Below, piece after piece: positions 43,905 through 56,750 of a DNA stretch of 64,000 nt. The translations under genes and the position numbers were made by a program. Position 1 is the first letter of the stretch. Each line of letters begins with the position of its first letter. Source of the stretch: Lithobates sylvaticus (lineage: Eukaryota; Chordata; Amphibia; Anura; Ranidae); contig CM053026.1 in assembly GCA_028564925.1 (NCBI GenBank), positions 597,070,161 through 597,134,160 of the forward strand, read 5' to 3'. The notes beneath the pieces were generated by a model. The model did not search any database and was not told the DNA's origin. It saw only the letters and a list, made by a program, of their open reading frames with translations.

Positions 43905-45490
43905 ATTCACTCCTGCAAGGCCTCCCGAAGATGTTTCATCCTCTGCTTCCTCTGCGAAGGCTGGATAAGTTCCGCAACCTTACCCTTGTAACGTGGATCA
44001 AGAAGGGTTGCCAGCCAGTACTGATCCCTCTCCTTAATACCACAAATCCGAGGGTCCTTTTGCAGGCTTTGGAGGATCAGAGAGGCCATGCAGCGTAGGT
44101 TTGCTGAGGCTTGCTTTTCGGTCCGTAGTCCTCTGGGTCACTAAGGACGACATGATCCACAGCCACCTCCTCCCAGCCACGTACAATTCCATGGGTTTCT
44201 GGGGACTGAAAATGATCCCTTGAAGACTGCTGCTGATGCTGAGTGCCAGGCTCCACCTCCATGCTGACACAATCCTCCTCCTTCTCCTCCTCTTCCTGTG
44301 TGATAGGCGGGCCTGCAGGAACACTGTCTGAATAAAGGTGGCCTTGAGACGTAAGGAAGTCCTCCTCTTCCTCCCTCTGTTCTGCCTCAAGTGCCCTGTC
44401 CATTATTCCATGCAGCGTGTGCTCCAACAGGAAGAAAAGTGGGACAGTATCACTGATGCATGCACTTTCACTGCTCACCATCCTCGTGGCCTCCTCAAAT
44501 GGTGACAGGAAAGTGCACGCATGGCGTGGCGAAAAAAAGCCAAGCTCCCCTAACCTTGTCCTGGTGCCATACTTGCACAGGTACTCATTGATGGCCCTCT
44601 GCTGCGTGTGTAGCCACTGCAGCATTGACAACGTTGAGTTCCACCTGGTGGGCATGTCACAGATAAGACGGTTCTTGGGCAGTTTTTCATTCCTTTTGAA
44701 GGCCAGCCAGCCGAGCACTGGCATTATATGACCAGCGGAAATGCCCACAGACTTTCATGGCCTGCCTCAGGAGATCCTGTAAGCCCAGGTACCTGCACCA
44801 CCAAATTAAGGACGTGAGCCAAGCAGGGAACATGGGTCAAGTGTCCCTGTCGGAGGGTGGAGAGGAGGTTGGTGCCATTGTCGCAAACCACCATTCCTGC
44901 CTGAAGCTGGTGTGGCGTCAACCACCTCTGAACCTGCCCCTGCAGAGCTGCCAGAATCTCTGCCCCAGTGTGGCTCCTGTCCCCTAAGCAGACCAACTCA
45001 AGCACCACGTGGCATCTTTTTGCCTGAGTGCTTGCGTAGCCCCTAGAGCATCTACGGAGCACCGCTGGTTCTGAGGTCAAATCTGCACAGGAAGAGGCCA
45101 TAGAGGAAGAAGAAGAGGAGGGGATGGAGGAGAGAGGTGTGGCAGAATGACCCCTACCAGCATTTTGGAGGCTTGGTGGCGGAACAAGCTCCAACATTAC
45201 TGCACCCTGTCGTGCATCCTTCCCAGCTGCCAGCAGGGTTACCCAGTGCGCCATGAAAGAAAGGTAAAGCCCCTGTCCATGGCTGCTGGACCATGAGTCA
45301 GTGGTAATGCACCTTACCGTTGACTGCCCTGTCCAACAAGGCCAAGACATTGCCTTCCACATGCCGGTAGAGAGCCGGAATTGCCTTCGTAGAAAAAAAA
45401 TGTGGATGGCTGGGACCGAATTTCTTTCAACGATTTAGCAACTGGGGTAGGGAAATTTGCCTGCTACAATCAGATTTAGGTGTACCGCTA
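43905..45490 (-). pseudogene. Second hAT transposase, middle part
   Basis: Reading minus, the core motifs appear in order: TFFLRRQFRLSTGM near 45390; MVVCDNGTNLLSTL near 44890, with the second catalytic aspartate in CDNG; THVPCLAHVLNLVVQ; ICDMPTRWNSTLSMLQWL near 44640; an acidic insertion (REEEEDF, EEEEKEED) near 44340-44260; and YWLATLLDPRYKGKVAELI near 44010. It is a different family from the copy at 38.4 kb, at roughly half identity by eye. Frame changes occur near 44750 and near 44085. The BED finger and the dimerisation end are missing: the first is beyond the truncated hAT insert at 45494, the second is lost at 43905. Confidence 0.85.
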
Positions 45491-45493
45491 GTA

Positions 45494-45768
45494 GACATGT
45501 ACAATTTTTTTTTTTTCATTTTTCGTTTTTTTTCGTTATTTTCGTTCGTTCGTTTTCGTACGAATGAACGAATGATTCGCTAAAAATTTTAACGAATCGT
45601 TCGAATCGAACGAATCCGAAAATAACGAAAATCCGAAAAAAACAAACTAGTTACAACGAATGTATGAATGAAAAATCCGAAAAATGAAAACAGAAACAAC
45701 GAAAATGAACGAAAAAATTCGTACATTCGTAACTTTTTTTTTTGTTGAATTGGTAATTTTTTGTGTCC
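45494..45768. mobile_element. Truncated copy of the TAGACATGT non-autonomous hAT
   Basis: Starts TAGACATGTACAATT and matches the reverse complement of 1872 back to about 1615, including GAACGATTCGCTAAAAATTTTAACG-type palindromes and the GTTGAATTGGTAATTTT block. It stops at that point, so only the first third of the element is present. Confidence 0.85.
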
Positions 45769-46274
45769 AGACGAGCAGTGATCCATCCGAGGAAAGGACT
45801 TAAAAAGACAGTACATCGCAAGCCAGTGGAGACTGACCTGTCTGAGAGGGATTATAAAGCGCGTTTATTGACCTATTCTTATAGATCACAAAATTAAGGT
45901 AAGCAAGCATGCACGCCTGAAGGTGGTGGAGCACAGGGAAGATATTTATGCAAGATTCACTGTTGTTTTGAATCACATTCTAAATGGAACAAGAGGGAAC
46001 ACTTCATAGAAGAATTTACATACATCTGTTGGGACTTCATTTTTACTTGAGGGGTTAGAATCCCTAAAAGGTGTTTATTTTTGTAAGATATAATTAGCAC
46101 TCTCTTTTTTTTATTCATATGAAGTGTTTTGTTTATTCACATACATTTTGGTTTATTTAGGTCATTGTATGGCTGGGAGTTAGAGGAGCTGGAGATTTTG
46201 TATTCTAATATTGGAACACTTGGTTACAAAATTTATTGGAGCACTTGGTCACTTAATATTGATAACAGGAAAAG
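45769..46274. other. Nothing recognised
   Basis: AT-rich flank without element ends or coding motifs. Confidence 0.4.
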
Positions 46275-47549
46275 TGGCAATACAGCGCTGTCTAATATAT
46301 TCCTCCAATAAATGAAATATTAAAGTAAAACGTGAATAAAGAAATAGCTGCAACTCAATGTGAGATACACACATTAATATTATAAATTAAAAAGAAAAGC
46401 TACGGTACAGATTCCTGCAAAAAAACATATATAGTTAACCCATATAGTGTATGTGAAATATGTGGTAGTGCAAAACTACTCCAAACAAATTCAAATTAGA
46501 ACAATATTGAACTAAATAAAAAAGAATAAATGCCTCTAATGTCCAAATATCAGTATATAGATAAATCACACTACGGAAATAAAAGGTTATATAGTCCACA
46601 CTACAAATCTAATGATGTTTCTTAAGCCCTCCGAAGTGATGTTACACATGACACCCAAGAAGATATGCCATAATATAGTAAAGGGATCCTCCACCAGTAA
46701 AAAATACTGCCGCTTACCAGCTAATCAGATCCCTTGTTTAAGGAGATCTAATTGTGCCTGTGGCTTTTGATGACGTCTTCCAGGGGCACTAGAAGACGTC
46801 ATCTTTGACGAAACGGCGTAGGGAGGAGCGGCGTGCTGACGTCACCACGAATTCACGCTAGTCCCGGAAGCGCCTGGCAGCGATTGAATAGCCGGCCGGC
46901 CTGAATATTTTATCTTATATGCTTTTATAAACGGGAGAAATGTAAGTGCAATATGGTTGTTTGCTATTTATTAAAGAAGTTTTACAGTATCACGCTATGG
47001 TAGTTCTTCTGTTTTTTCTATATGGGAAATTAGCTTTTAATCCATATGGTGTGTGCATTGGAGAACATCTATTACCACTATAAGCGGAGCAGTGGAAAAC
47101 GTTTTTTGTCATTCTGACACAGAGACCCTGGCTGGGGGATAAGCCACAGGCACAATTAGATCTCCTTAAACAAAGGATCTGATTAGCTGGTAAGCGTCAG
47201 TATTTTTACTGGTGGAGGATCCCTTTACTATATTATGGCACATCTTCTTGGGTGTAGTGTGGACTATATAACCTCCTATTTCCGGAGTGTGGTTTATCTA
47301 TATACCGATATTTGGACATTAGAGGCATTTATTATTTTTTATTTAGTTTAATATTGAATTTATAATTTGAATTTGTTTGGAGTAGTTTTGCACTACCACA
47401 TATTTCACATACACTATATGTGTTAACTATATAAGTTTTTTTGCACCAATCTGTAGCGCAGCTTTTCTTTTTAGTTAACTTAATATTGATATAATATTTA
47501 TCTAGGTGGAAAATATTATTTTTTGAATAGAGCAGCACTACAATATTGC
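46275..47549. mobile_element. Foldback element, arms ~380-480 bp
   Basis: The left arm (about 46275-46760) and right arm (about 47148-47549) are inverted copies. Matching landmarks are GTGAAATATGTGGTAGTGC, ACTACTCCAAACAAATTC, ATGCCTCTAATGTCCAAATA, GGATCCTCCACCAGT and AAGGAGATCTAATTGTGCC. The central ~390 bp holds paired GACGTC sites, a GACGAAACGGCGTAGG motif and a GCGGCGTGCTGACGTCACC stretch. No transposase. The arms have diverged by small indels and the outer limits are fuzzy. Confidence 0.8.
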
Positions 47550-48055
47550 TTAGTTTACTTGATATTGTTTCTCTCTGGCTTCCTGGGTCATCAGGGAAGC
47601 TATCCGATTGGATGCTGCCACCCCATGTGACTCTAGCAGCCATCTTGGATCAGGCCCTGGCTCCCAGGCTTGGCATGTATTTTGCGAGTTGATAGGGTAT
47701 GGACAGGTACCCCGCCTGGTAGGGACAGAACTAGCATCAGGGAAAGGTTCCTGATGAGGAAAGAAAGCATAGGGCTCTCAACTTCTTTGGACATCTTCCT
47801 GCTTGGACACAAGATGGCCAGGCCGCATTCTACCCCTCTCAACAGGTGCTGCCAATTCAGCTGAATCCTGCTCTCTACATGCTGTTGGATCTGTGAGTGT
47901 TCCTGGCTGGGCTGCCTTCCCACTGGGTTACTTGTGAACTGCCTCTGCATTATTTTAATATGTGTTCCTTTATTGCACTTGGGCTGAGTGTGTTATTACC
48001 ACTGCACCACGCTGCATCCCACCTACATGTACTTTTTTAAATAACCTTTCCATAC
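47550..48055. other. Unassigned, with two AAGATGGC-type words
   Basis: GCAGCCATCTTGGATC near 47635 and CACAAGATGGCCAGG near 47808 resemble the putative L1 promoter monomers at 43205 and 43528. It may be L1 5' untranslated sequence; no repeats or ends confirm this. Confidence 0.3.
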
Positions 48056-48059
48056 TAAT

Positions 48060-48240
48060 GATATTACCTCAAGTAATTAATTAACCTATTGCAGATATAG
48101 CCCCACAAGAGATCTCTTCTACTAAGAATCCATCTAACAATAAGGCACCAGGTCCTGATGGGTGTTCAACCTAATTCTTTAAACTCCTCCATCCCCTATT
48201 ATTGCAAATGATGTATGGCTTTGTATAGCAATATTTGATT
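48060..48240 (+). mobile_element. L1-like reverse transcriptase start, short fragment
   Basis: The plus strand encodes LAPQEISSTKNPSNNKAPGPDG in part, then FFKLLHPLLL after a stop, which is the ...KAPGPDGF.NEFYK entry of L1 reverse transcriptases. It abuts the CR1-like fragment on the opposite strand. Confidence 0.65.
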
Positions 48241-49640
48241 GGTTTGGAGGATCTTTCTCCATCCTGGATTCCCCCAGAGGTTCTCCCCCCATCGAGTAAC
48301 TTGTGTTCATTATTTTAGCCCCCAAGTGCATTGCTTTCCATTTTTCAACATTAAACCCCATTTGCCATGTAGTTGCCCACCCCTATATTTTATTCAGGTC
48401 TTCTTATAAAGTTTCTACATCCTGCTGTGAAGTAATTGTCCTACTTATTTTTGTATTGCCAGCAAACACTGAGATTGAGCTATTTATACCAACCTCTATA
48501 TCATTTATAAATAAATAAAACAGAATAAGTCCCAGGACAGAGACTTATGGTACCCCACTTACCACTCCAGATCAGCCTGAGTACACACTATTTATCACAA
48601 CCCTTTGGACACCTCCCTGTAACCAGTTTTCTGTCCATGAACAAACCATATGGTCCATGCCTACAGGCCTCAATTTGTAAATTAGGCTTTTATGGTGGAC
48701 TGTATCAAATGCTTTTGCAAAATACAGACACACTGCATCCACAGGCCTTCCCTTTATCTTGGTGGCAGCTCCTCGTAGATTGTAAACAGATTGGTTTGGC
48801 AAGTACGTCCTTTTGTAGACCCATGCTGATTACTACTAAAGATACTGTTTTCATTAGCAAATTCTTGGATATAGTCCCTTAACATCCCCTCAAATACTGT
48901 AGTTGACATGCTATCAATCCTAGACTGACTGACCTCTAATTTCCAGGAATATATCTCTGCCCTTTTTTGACTATTGGTATCTCGTTGTCCTTTCGCTAAT
49001 CAGCTGGCACCATTCCTGTCAGTATGCTGTCTATAAAAATTAGCAATGTAACCTGACTAAGTTCTTTTGGAATTCTTGGGTGTAAGCCATGCAGTCGTGG
49101 TGATTTATTTGTGTTAAGCTTCTGTCTTTTTTGAACACTGACTTCTGTTGCCACAGTGGTACATTCTGTAATGCGTTACTAATGATACAGTCTTGATTAC
49201 TATAACCCTCCTTTTCCTGTGTAAAAACTGAGGAGAAGAAAGCATTTAATACAGTTGCTTTTTCCTTGTCATCTGTAAACAACTTGCCTTCATCATCCTT
49301 TATGTGGCCAATATGCTCTGACCTCGCTTTTTTACTGTTGATATATTAAAAACATTTCTTGTTATTTTTTTTTTTTTAATCTCTTCCACTATGTGTCTCT
49401 CAGTCTTGTTTATCCATCCTGATTGTGTTCTTACACTTCTTATTGCAATCCCTGTAGTGTTGGAATGCTGACAATGACCGCTCAGCTTTATATTTTTTTA
49501 AAGACCATTTTATTCTCTTTAATATGACTTTTTATATTCTGTTTTAGCCTCCAGGTTTAACCTTCGCTCTTTAATATTTATTTCTCATTGGAATGCATTT
49601 AATGCATCTTATGGTTCTCTATCATTGTTCCCCATCAAAA
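48241..49640 (-). mobile_element. CR1-like LINE, reverse-transcriptase region
   Basis: On the minus strand: FTDDKEKATVLNAFFSSVFTQE near 49280-49210 (just before the reverse transcriptase), GRPVDAVCLYFAKAFDTVHHKSLI near 48760-48690 (motif A), and FNVEKWKAMHLG near 48355-48320 (after the motif C position). Spacing fits an ORF2 with small indels. The FADD-type motif falls in decayed sequence. Neither the 5' end nor the 3' end is present. Confidence 0.85.
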
Positions 49641-51299
49641 ATACCCTCTCCAATAATCATTAATTCAATATATTTAAATGCACAAAAAAATCACATATTT
49701 TTCATATTTTATTTTATTCATATTTTTAAAGATATCCTTCAATAATATACAAACAATATTTTCCTCAGGGGGAGGATCATTTTGCTTTTCAATAATGGAC
49801 CACCCAGGCTCTGACACTTTTTTACTACTTTTTCAAGAGGACGCATATGCACCACTCAACTTACAAGAACAAGAAAAACAATCAATATTCAATATATTTA
49901 AATGCACAAAACAACACTCTGTTGAGCGGTTGAAAGGAAACTTTCAAAAGGAAGGAAATTGCCCATTTTTGATGTCCAACCCCATCATTAAAGGCTGCAG
50001 TCTTACAAACTAAAAGATAGCTTTTTTATTAAATTTTACTGTTATAGTTTGGTTTTACTCCTTATTTACATTTTATTTTCAACATATTTGTTTTTTGATA
50101 TCATATCCCTAACCCTATTCATGGGTTTGGAAATATGTTATATAGAAGACAAATATATAATGGTCTATTAGATATACACTGTATGTGTGACATACTGTAC
50201 ACTGTCAAAATGTGTTGTATCTGTGAATTTGTTGTTATCCTTGTCATATCTTGCAAAACTCCTAGTTAAATGTTTTGAATAAAAGCAGGTTGACTGTGTA
50301 AAGTTTTTTTAAAAAGTTTAGCGGGGTAAAGTAAAATAATGGCAAGAAAGCAGAGACAATCAGAATGTGCTCATAGACAGAACTCTTTGTGACGTTTTCA
50401 AAATCGAAGAAAATATTGAAAAAACATTTTTTTTCAAAATCAGCAAACCATTCTACAAAACTAAACAGATATTTTAGACAAAACAAACAAAACTGTAGGA
50501 AACCTTCACACACATGCAAATTAAATCATTATTTCTTAAGCAAGATTATTATCACAATATCAAGGCAAGCAAGGTGAGGAAGTGGAATTTATGAATGAGA
50601 GTGTTTGGAAGAGAGATCTGTTTGTGCTCTTCAGTACTGAAATAATAGAAATAACACATAAACTGTTGATGTGTAAAATAGGATACACAGAACTGAGGTG
50701 TTTGATGTCTCAGATGCCTGGGATTAACAGTATTTGAGTACCTGGGTGCTGTAGCATTGTTGACAGAGAATTCTGCATACTGTGCCACGAAACTCAAAAA
50801 AATTTGTAATTATTTTTTATGATACTTTTGTTTCAGTGTAACTTTCTTTTTATATAAATGAAAAAAGACTGAAAATGTTGAAAAAAATGTTTTTGCTATA
50901 AAACTTTGCAAATAAAAAAATATTTGTTCATAAATTTAGGCCAAAAAAGCTTTTTTGAAGTTGTAAATTTTTGCCATTAAAAAATTAGGAAAATAAATAA
51001 AATTTAATTTTGTAAAATTAAAGTTGTCATATTAACACATTTTTTTCTCAAACACTGCAAAAGCATACTTACAATTACACCCAACACCACATTCTTCTAC
51101 TCCTCCAAATATGGAGATACCACATGTGTGAGACTTTTTCATTGCCTAAATGCATAGAGGGGCTCAAAGGAGCACCTTCAGGCTTTAAATTGGCATACAT
51201 TTTGCATCTTATTTCCCTACTACCTATTACATTTCTTGGGACCTTGAAGTGCTAGGAAAGGAGAAAAACACACCAAATGACCACACTATACAAAGCACA
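49641..51299. other. AT-rich sequence, nothing recognised
   Basis: Contains A/T-rich runs (50790-51050) and a few short open frames without similarity to known proteins. No element ends identified. Confidence 0.4.
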
Positions 51300-51788
51300 T
51301 GTCATGATCACTTAGTGCCTCTGTTACTCATTCCAGCAACCGGGTGTTGGCTGTTGCTTTTCCCCTGTCTGTGTTCACCTGGAAGGTGATTAATCTGATC
51401 AGTCACCTGATATAAGCAAACCGAACACTCTATCCCTTGCTTGTGATAAAGACAGTTACCTGCATTGTTCAGTTCAAACCTCCCGTTTGTCTGCCTTGCT
51501 TTGCTGTTGGATTTCCCTGTGTATGACCCGGATCAGATATTGGACTATTCCCTGAACTCAGCCTGCCTTATTACCTAGACTGTCATTGGATCGGATATTG
51601 GACTATTCCCTGAACTCAGCCTGCCTTATTACCTGGACCGTCTTAGAACCATGCTATCTGTCTGCTAAACTGCAAGTAGTCTGTTTTTTGCTCTGTTCGC
51701 GTCTGCCCTAGTGTGGTGGCAAGGCACTATAGCATTGTGTATAATGTGTCTGACCACCTGCATTGAGGTAGACATGATATTCGTGACA
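51300..51788. repeat. TGTCA...TGACA-ended element, ~489 bp
   Basis: Begins TGTCATGATCAC and ends GATATTCGTGACA. Two ~61-bp tandem units (about 51531 and 51592) contain GGATATTGGACTATTCCC and ACTCAGCCTGCCTTATTACC with 1-2 differences each. It shares GTGTATGACCCGG with 15797. Similar outer bases end the insert at 24234-25137. Class unknown; no clear target duplication. Confidence 0.55.
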
Positions 51789-52389
51789 GCAGATCCCCCA
51801 ACATATTCAATTAGAGACATTGAGTCCTTTGAAGATCATTTTTTTTAGGGAAATGATGAAAGAAAATTAAATTGTATTTTTTTACGCACAGCTGTCATAT
51901 ACATTTTACAACCTATCACATGTATGGAGGCCCTGGAGTACCAAGATGGTAGAAACACCAACAAAGTGGTCACATGTTGTTTTAAAAATAATTTAGTCGG
52001 TTTTAGGGCTGTTAACAATGTACAGTACATAGAAAAGCACAAGAGTCACCCAGCAACAATAACAAGGTGTAGGTACTGAGACAAATTAAACACTTCACAA
52101 ATGAAGTAGGTACGTGTGAAAAACAAGAAATGGTTTTGAGTATGAGACCAATGGGGATTGCTCCGCTTTAGCAGCAATAATTGCCTCTTTGGGGGGAAGA
52201 ACAGGAAGATCAATTTGTCCATATCCTAGAGCTTAGGACTGTGAAAAGGGGGAACAGAAGGCAAAAAATAGAGAGCAGAGAGACAGGGCAAGGGAGATTC
52301 CTGTCTGACCAAATAGAAGCATGAGCACAAGGCAACATATTGTATGCCCAGTCACACCAAAAGCAGGGTGCAACATCAGGTGGCCATTG
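51789..52389. other. Probable 3' flank of the L1 segment reading minus
   Basis: No coding. It may include 3' untranslated sequence of the L1 whose C-terminus ends at about 52397. Confidence 0.35.
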
Positions 52390-52474
52390 TAAGTTATCTA
52401 TGGGTCCCACAGCTTTAGAAATGTGGTGTTCATGTCAGTGATTATGGAAGTGAGCTTCTCAAGTATCATAGTCC

Positions 52475-53607
52475 TGGACACAAATGTCTTCCCTCCCGGG
52501 AAGGAAGAGCACTTATACTTTAGTAGGTGGGCCAATAAGGATAATTTAAGATTACAGGATGTAATGGTAGGCAACAGATTATTCACGTATAAAGAAATCA
52601 CTCAGGAATGGGGACAGAAAGTATTAGATAAATGGAGATACACTCAATTACAGCACTTCACACAGAACCTGCCAGGGCCATTACGAGGAAAGAGACAATT
52701 GAGACCCTTAGAGAAATTAGTAGAGTCCCTGCAAAGTATAGAAAAAAGGATAGCAAAAATATATACAATATTGCTACGTGAGGCAGACCACTAATATCCA
52801 TCTTATTTAGAAAAATGGGAAAGAGAAATAGGCCCGTTAAGTAGCGATGAACACAGAAATAAAATAATAAGGCTTGTCCACTCGGTAGCAAAGGATTCAC
52901 AAACAGTTGAAATGGCATACAAGCTGTTAGCAAGGTGGTATGTAACCCCACAGAGAGCTAACGCATACAGTGAGGATAATTCCCCAACCTGTTGGCGAGG
53001 GTGTCAGGTGGTTGGGACATTCTCACATTTATGGTGGGAGTGCCCCAAAATAGGGGACTACTGGAACCAAGTAATAGAAGTAATTTATACTATAACAGGA
53101 GAAAGAGTTAAAAAAACAACCATGGACATGCTTGTTCCATGACACAGAAATGGGAGTGAGACAATATGGGTCTACCTTAATCCCATACCTATTGAACTCA
53201 GCCAAGGCCCTGATCCCCTGCCTGTGGAAGACTCCGAACACACCATCTATGACAGAGTGGATTAAGAAGGTGGAATGGACAAGAAAGGTAGAAGAGCCAA
53301 TCCACAAGGCAGAGGACACAGAGGGTAAACATCATAAACTATGGAAGCAATGGGAGGAGTTTAGGAAAACGGAGGGATTCTTAAGGATGTGGGAAAGAGA
53401 GTGTGGAGGGGAATAGAAGGAAGTGAGCGAGACAGGGTAGGCCCATTCTTGTTGTTTTTTTTATTTATTTATTTATTTATTTTTGTCCCTTGGGGGGGGG
53501 GGGGGTTGAAGTCAATGATTTATTGAGCTGATTTAGCATGAATGTAAAAAAAGTAGTGTTTGTATAATTTTATAAAATAAAGAATATATTTAAAAAAAAA
53601 AAAAAAA
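52475..53607 (+). mobile_element. 5'-truncated L1 with poly(A) and 14-bp target duplication
   Basis: Identical 14-mers AAGTATCATAGTCC at 52461-52474 and 53608-53621 bracket it. It encodes the ORF2 C-terminus (FTYKEITQEWGQKVLDKWRY; KLLARWYVTPQRANAY; CWRGCQVVGTFSHLWWECP with the zinc-knuckle spacing; EWIKKVEWTRKVEE) with a stop near 52792 and frame changes. It ends with AATAAA (53576-53581) and a poly(A) of 18. A TTTA repeat and a 15-base G-tract lie in the 3' region near 53460-53505. It is the younger insertion of this nest. Confidence 0.92.
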
Positions 53608-53892
53608 AAGTATCATAGTCCCCATGTGCCTTTGTTTACCTTTAGAAAAGTTGAGTGATGGGTGCAAAGAACACAAACCCCACAATTTTTCTTTCATTCC
53701 TAGTAAAGGTTGGGATAAGCTTATGCAGAAGGGCTTCCCATGGGTTTCAGATAAGACTGACAGTTAGAACATTAGGACAGGAACACCAAATATGGAATAG
53801 AGTGCTGTGTTCTCTGCAACCCTGAAAGTATGTTGGAGGTGCACTAAAGACAATACTTAGATATATGGTCAGGAGTCATATTCCCACTGTGA

Positions 53893-54089
53893 AATTGACT
53901 TGTAGGCATTTCTCAAGCAGTCCTCAAGCACCCCCAACAGCCATGTTTTGGGAACTTCCCTTAGATAAAATAGCTCTAATCAATAACATGTCATAGATAT
54001 TGATTTAAAACAGCTGTGCAAAGTAAAGGAAAACCTGAAAACATGGCCCGTTGGGGGTACTTGAGGACTGAGGTTGAGAATCACTGGGT
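53893..54089. mobile_element. Foldback MITE, ~197 bp
   Basis: TTCTCAAGCAGTCCTCAAGC...CCCCCAACAGCCATGTTTT on the left is mirrored by AACATGGCCCGTTGGGGG...TTGAGGACTGAGGTTGAGAA on the right; arms ~45 bp. This arrangement is common among small vertebrate DNA transposons. It sits inside the L1 fragment. Confidence 0.75.
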
Positions 54090-55326
54090 AAGATATTTTG
54101 AGACTATTTAGAGGAGGCCAGACAAATACTTTTTCAAGTAGCTTGGTCAAGGGTCATGCCAAGGTCTGCCTCCCATTTCAACATTTAAGAGAGTTTACTA
54201 GGGCCCATCCAGTCTGTGAGGGAAGCGTAAAGGGCAGAGACCAGGCCTTTTGAGTGAGGGTCTTTCCAGCATCGTGGGGTTGGGGTAAGCATGTGAAAGA
54301 CTACATATGGTGTCTATATAAGCTGAGGATATGATGGCATATTTGAATGTATCAAAAATATTCCAGGTCAGCAGTTGCCAATGCTCCTGTAGGTATTGGA
54401 AGGATTTTTTATATAATCTTTATTTACAGTTTAAACACATAAAACAAAAACATAAGACAAAAACAGAAAATAGATTATCTGGTGCAACTATTAGTCTTTA
54501 GGTAGCTAAACATGATACAAAACATATGGTAGCCATCTTCCAAAAGACAAACATTACATAAGATAAGATTATCAAAGCCATCGACTGCCTGGGACTGCCT
54601 GGGACTGCCAGTATGACAACATCTGGTTCTATAACATGCGTTTAATTAAAGTAAGAATGATATTGACCAAAGAAATAAGAGAGAAAAAAAAAGGAGATGA
54701 AAAAATGGGGGGAGGGGGAAGACAAAAAAAGAAGTAGGTGGGGAGAGAGGGGAAGTTGGACGCATTGTGTACCTTCAATTTCACGAGACCGCTAACACCG
54801 GCATTTGCCACTGCACTAAGGCACTGGATATCAAGTAAGCTGTGCAAGGCTGGGGTCTGCTAGCTTCAACAGTGCAACACCTAAACTAGATGGGACGAAG
54901 TCCACAGCTGTCGTATGTTCTCGCCAGGCTGCCCATATTTACAGAAGCGTTCTAGTGTACCCATACAAGTCGATATCCATTCCTCCGCCACCATGATCTG
55001 AGTTTGCTTCCAGTATATAGGTATTAACCATTTGGCAGCATTTAAGAGATGGGGTAAAGTTCATTTTTTGTATTTACTGAGCAGATAGTAGGCAAATGGA
55101 GGAGGAAATGGACCAGGGAGAATGGGATATCTATATCCAGGATATCTGCAATCTGAGCCTTAACAGCCTTCCAGAAGACCTGAATTGCAGGATATTGCCA
55201 CCATAGATGTATAAAGGTTGGCCACAACCATGCCAGCAGAGGTCTGACACAGAGGAATAAACCCATGCCAGAGTAGCAGGGACATGATACCTACATGTTA
55301 AGATCGTATAGTTGTTTTCCTGAGTC

Positions 55327-55756
55327 TTATGCCCCGTACACACGGTCGGACATTCCGACAGAAAAAAGTCAGATCGGATTATGTTGTCGGAAAATCCGAT
55401 CGTGTGTGGGCTCTAGAGGACTTTTTCCGTCGGAATTTCAGAGGGAAAAAATTTGAGAGCAGGACCTAAAATTTTCTGACAACAAAATACGATCTGACTT
55501 TTTCAATCGTGGGTATAGAATTCCGACGTACAAAGTGCCACGCATGCTCAGAATAAATTTGGAGACGAAAGCTATTGGCTACTGGCCTCTTCATAGTCCC
55601 GTTGTACGTGGTGTACGTCACCGCGTTCTGAACGGTCAGATTTTCCGACAACTTTGTGCGACCGGGTGTATGCAAGACAAGTTTTGACCAAAATCCGTCT
55701 GAAAAAATCAGACTGATTTTGGGGTCGGAATGTCCGACCGTGTGTAAAAGGCATAA
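55327..55756. mobile_element. TTATGCC-family MITE, complete, 430 bp
   Basis: Ends TTATGCCCCGTACACACGGT and CCGTGTGTAAAAGGCATAA are inverted over about 35 bp. The 5-mers GAGTC at 55322-55326 and 55757-55761 may be a target duplication. The interior has repeated TTTTCCGACAAC words and a GGAGACGAAAGCTATTGGCT block. Confidence 0.85.
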
Positions 55757-56750
55757 GAGTCTATAGAGCTAGTATGGGTCAGCTGGTACATGTGAGCTAA
55801 CTGGTCCCCAGAGATTCAGGAGTCCATGGGGAAACCACCATAGCTGTCTCTAAGGGTTTGTAAAGGAAGGAGTTTGCCATCTAACATAAGTTTACCACAA
55901 CAAGTTTTAGCATCAGAGGCCCATGATCTAAAAAAGACCATATGTTCCCCTGGAAGAAACCAGGGAAAGCCTTCCAATGGTGCCACCGAGGACACAGAGG
56001 GTGCCAGGGAAAGCCAATGATTGATACCATCCCAGACCCTCAAAGTATGTGTCGTCAAAGGTGACACTATGCTTGACAGACCTCTGTGTTCCCGAGGCAA
56101 CCACGGGGCATAGAATAAGTTACACCCTGCCATGAACTTCTCCAAAGGGACCCACAGGGATGCCAATTGAGAATTCTCTGTAGGACCACCGCTTTGTAGT
56201 ACTGTCTAATGTCAGGTACTCCCAAGCCACCCGACCGCTTAGTGCGTTTTAACACTCACATGGCTATACGTGGCTTCTGGCCCGACCAGACAAAGGCAGT
56301 AAATAAGCTTGTGAGCTGAGTAAAGAATCCCTTGGTCGCTGGTACCATCTGCAGGAAGAAAAGAATCCTAGGGAGGATATTCATTTTAACAATATTAGTT
56401 AAGCCTATCCAGGTAAAAGCAGTCTTATTTCATGTCTGTAAGTTTGTGCTTCAGTCCGATCAGTAAAATTGATCCCCAAGTATTTCAGGGAGGATTTTGC
56501 TGGGTAAACGGGAAGGCCCATTGTAAGTTAGCAGCCAAAGTGGGAGATAGAGTAATAGGCAATACTTCGGATTTCATATAAAATATAAAATTGGATATTG
56601 AGCCAAACAGTAGCAGATCCTTTATCAGATTGGGCAGTGAGACCAGGGGGTCCATAAGGTGGAAAAGGATATCATCTGCATAGGCTGAAAGCTTATGCTC
56701 TGCTGTACCCGCTGTCCCCCCTTTAATGTTCCGGTTTGCTCGAACCACCC

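Larger units (their letters stand above)
52390..54403 (-). mobile_element. L1 ORF2 C-terminal segment, interrupted twice
   Basis: On the minus strand, LKWEADLGMTLDQAT appears near 54180. C-terminal EKLTSIITDMNTTFLKLWDP ends at a stop near 52397-52399. Both are L1 ORF2 3'-domain features. The body is interrupted by a foldback MITE (about 53893-54089) and by a second, opposite-strand L1 (52475-53607). Its own 5' limit coincides with the poly(A) end of the next L1 at 54404. Confidence 0.75.

Noticed and set aside
43475-44098. 207-residue plus-strand protein
   Set aside because: It overlaps the putative L1 monomers and the antisense of a hAT transposase; no domain recognised.
49678-50013. 111-residue plus-strand protein
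   Set aside because: No recognisable motif and no supporting context; treated as a chance open frame.
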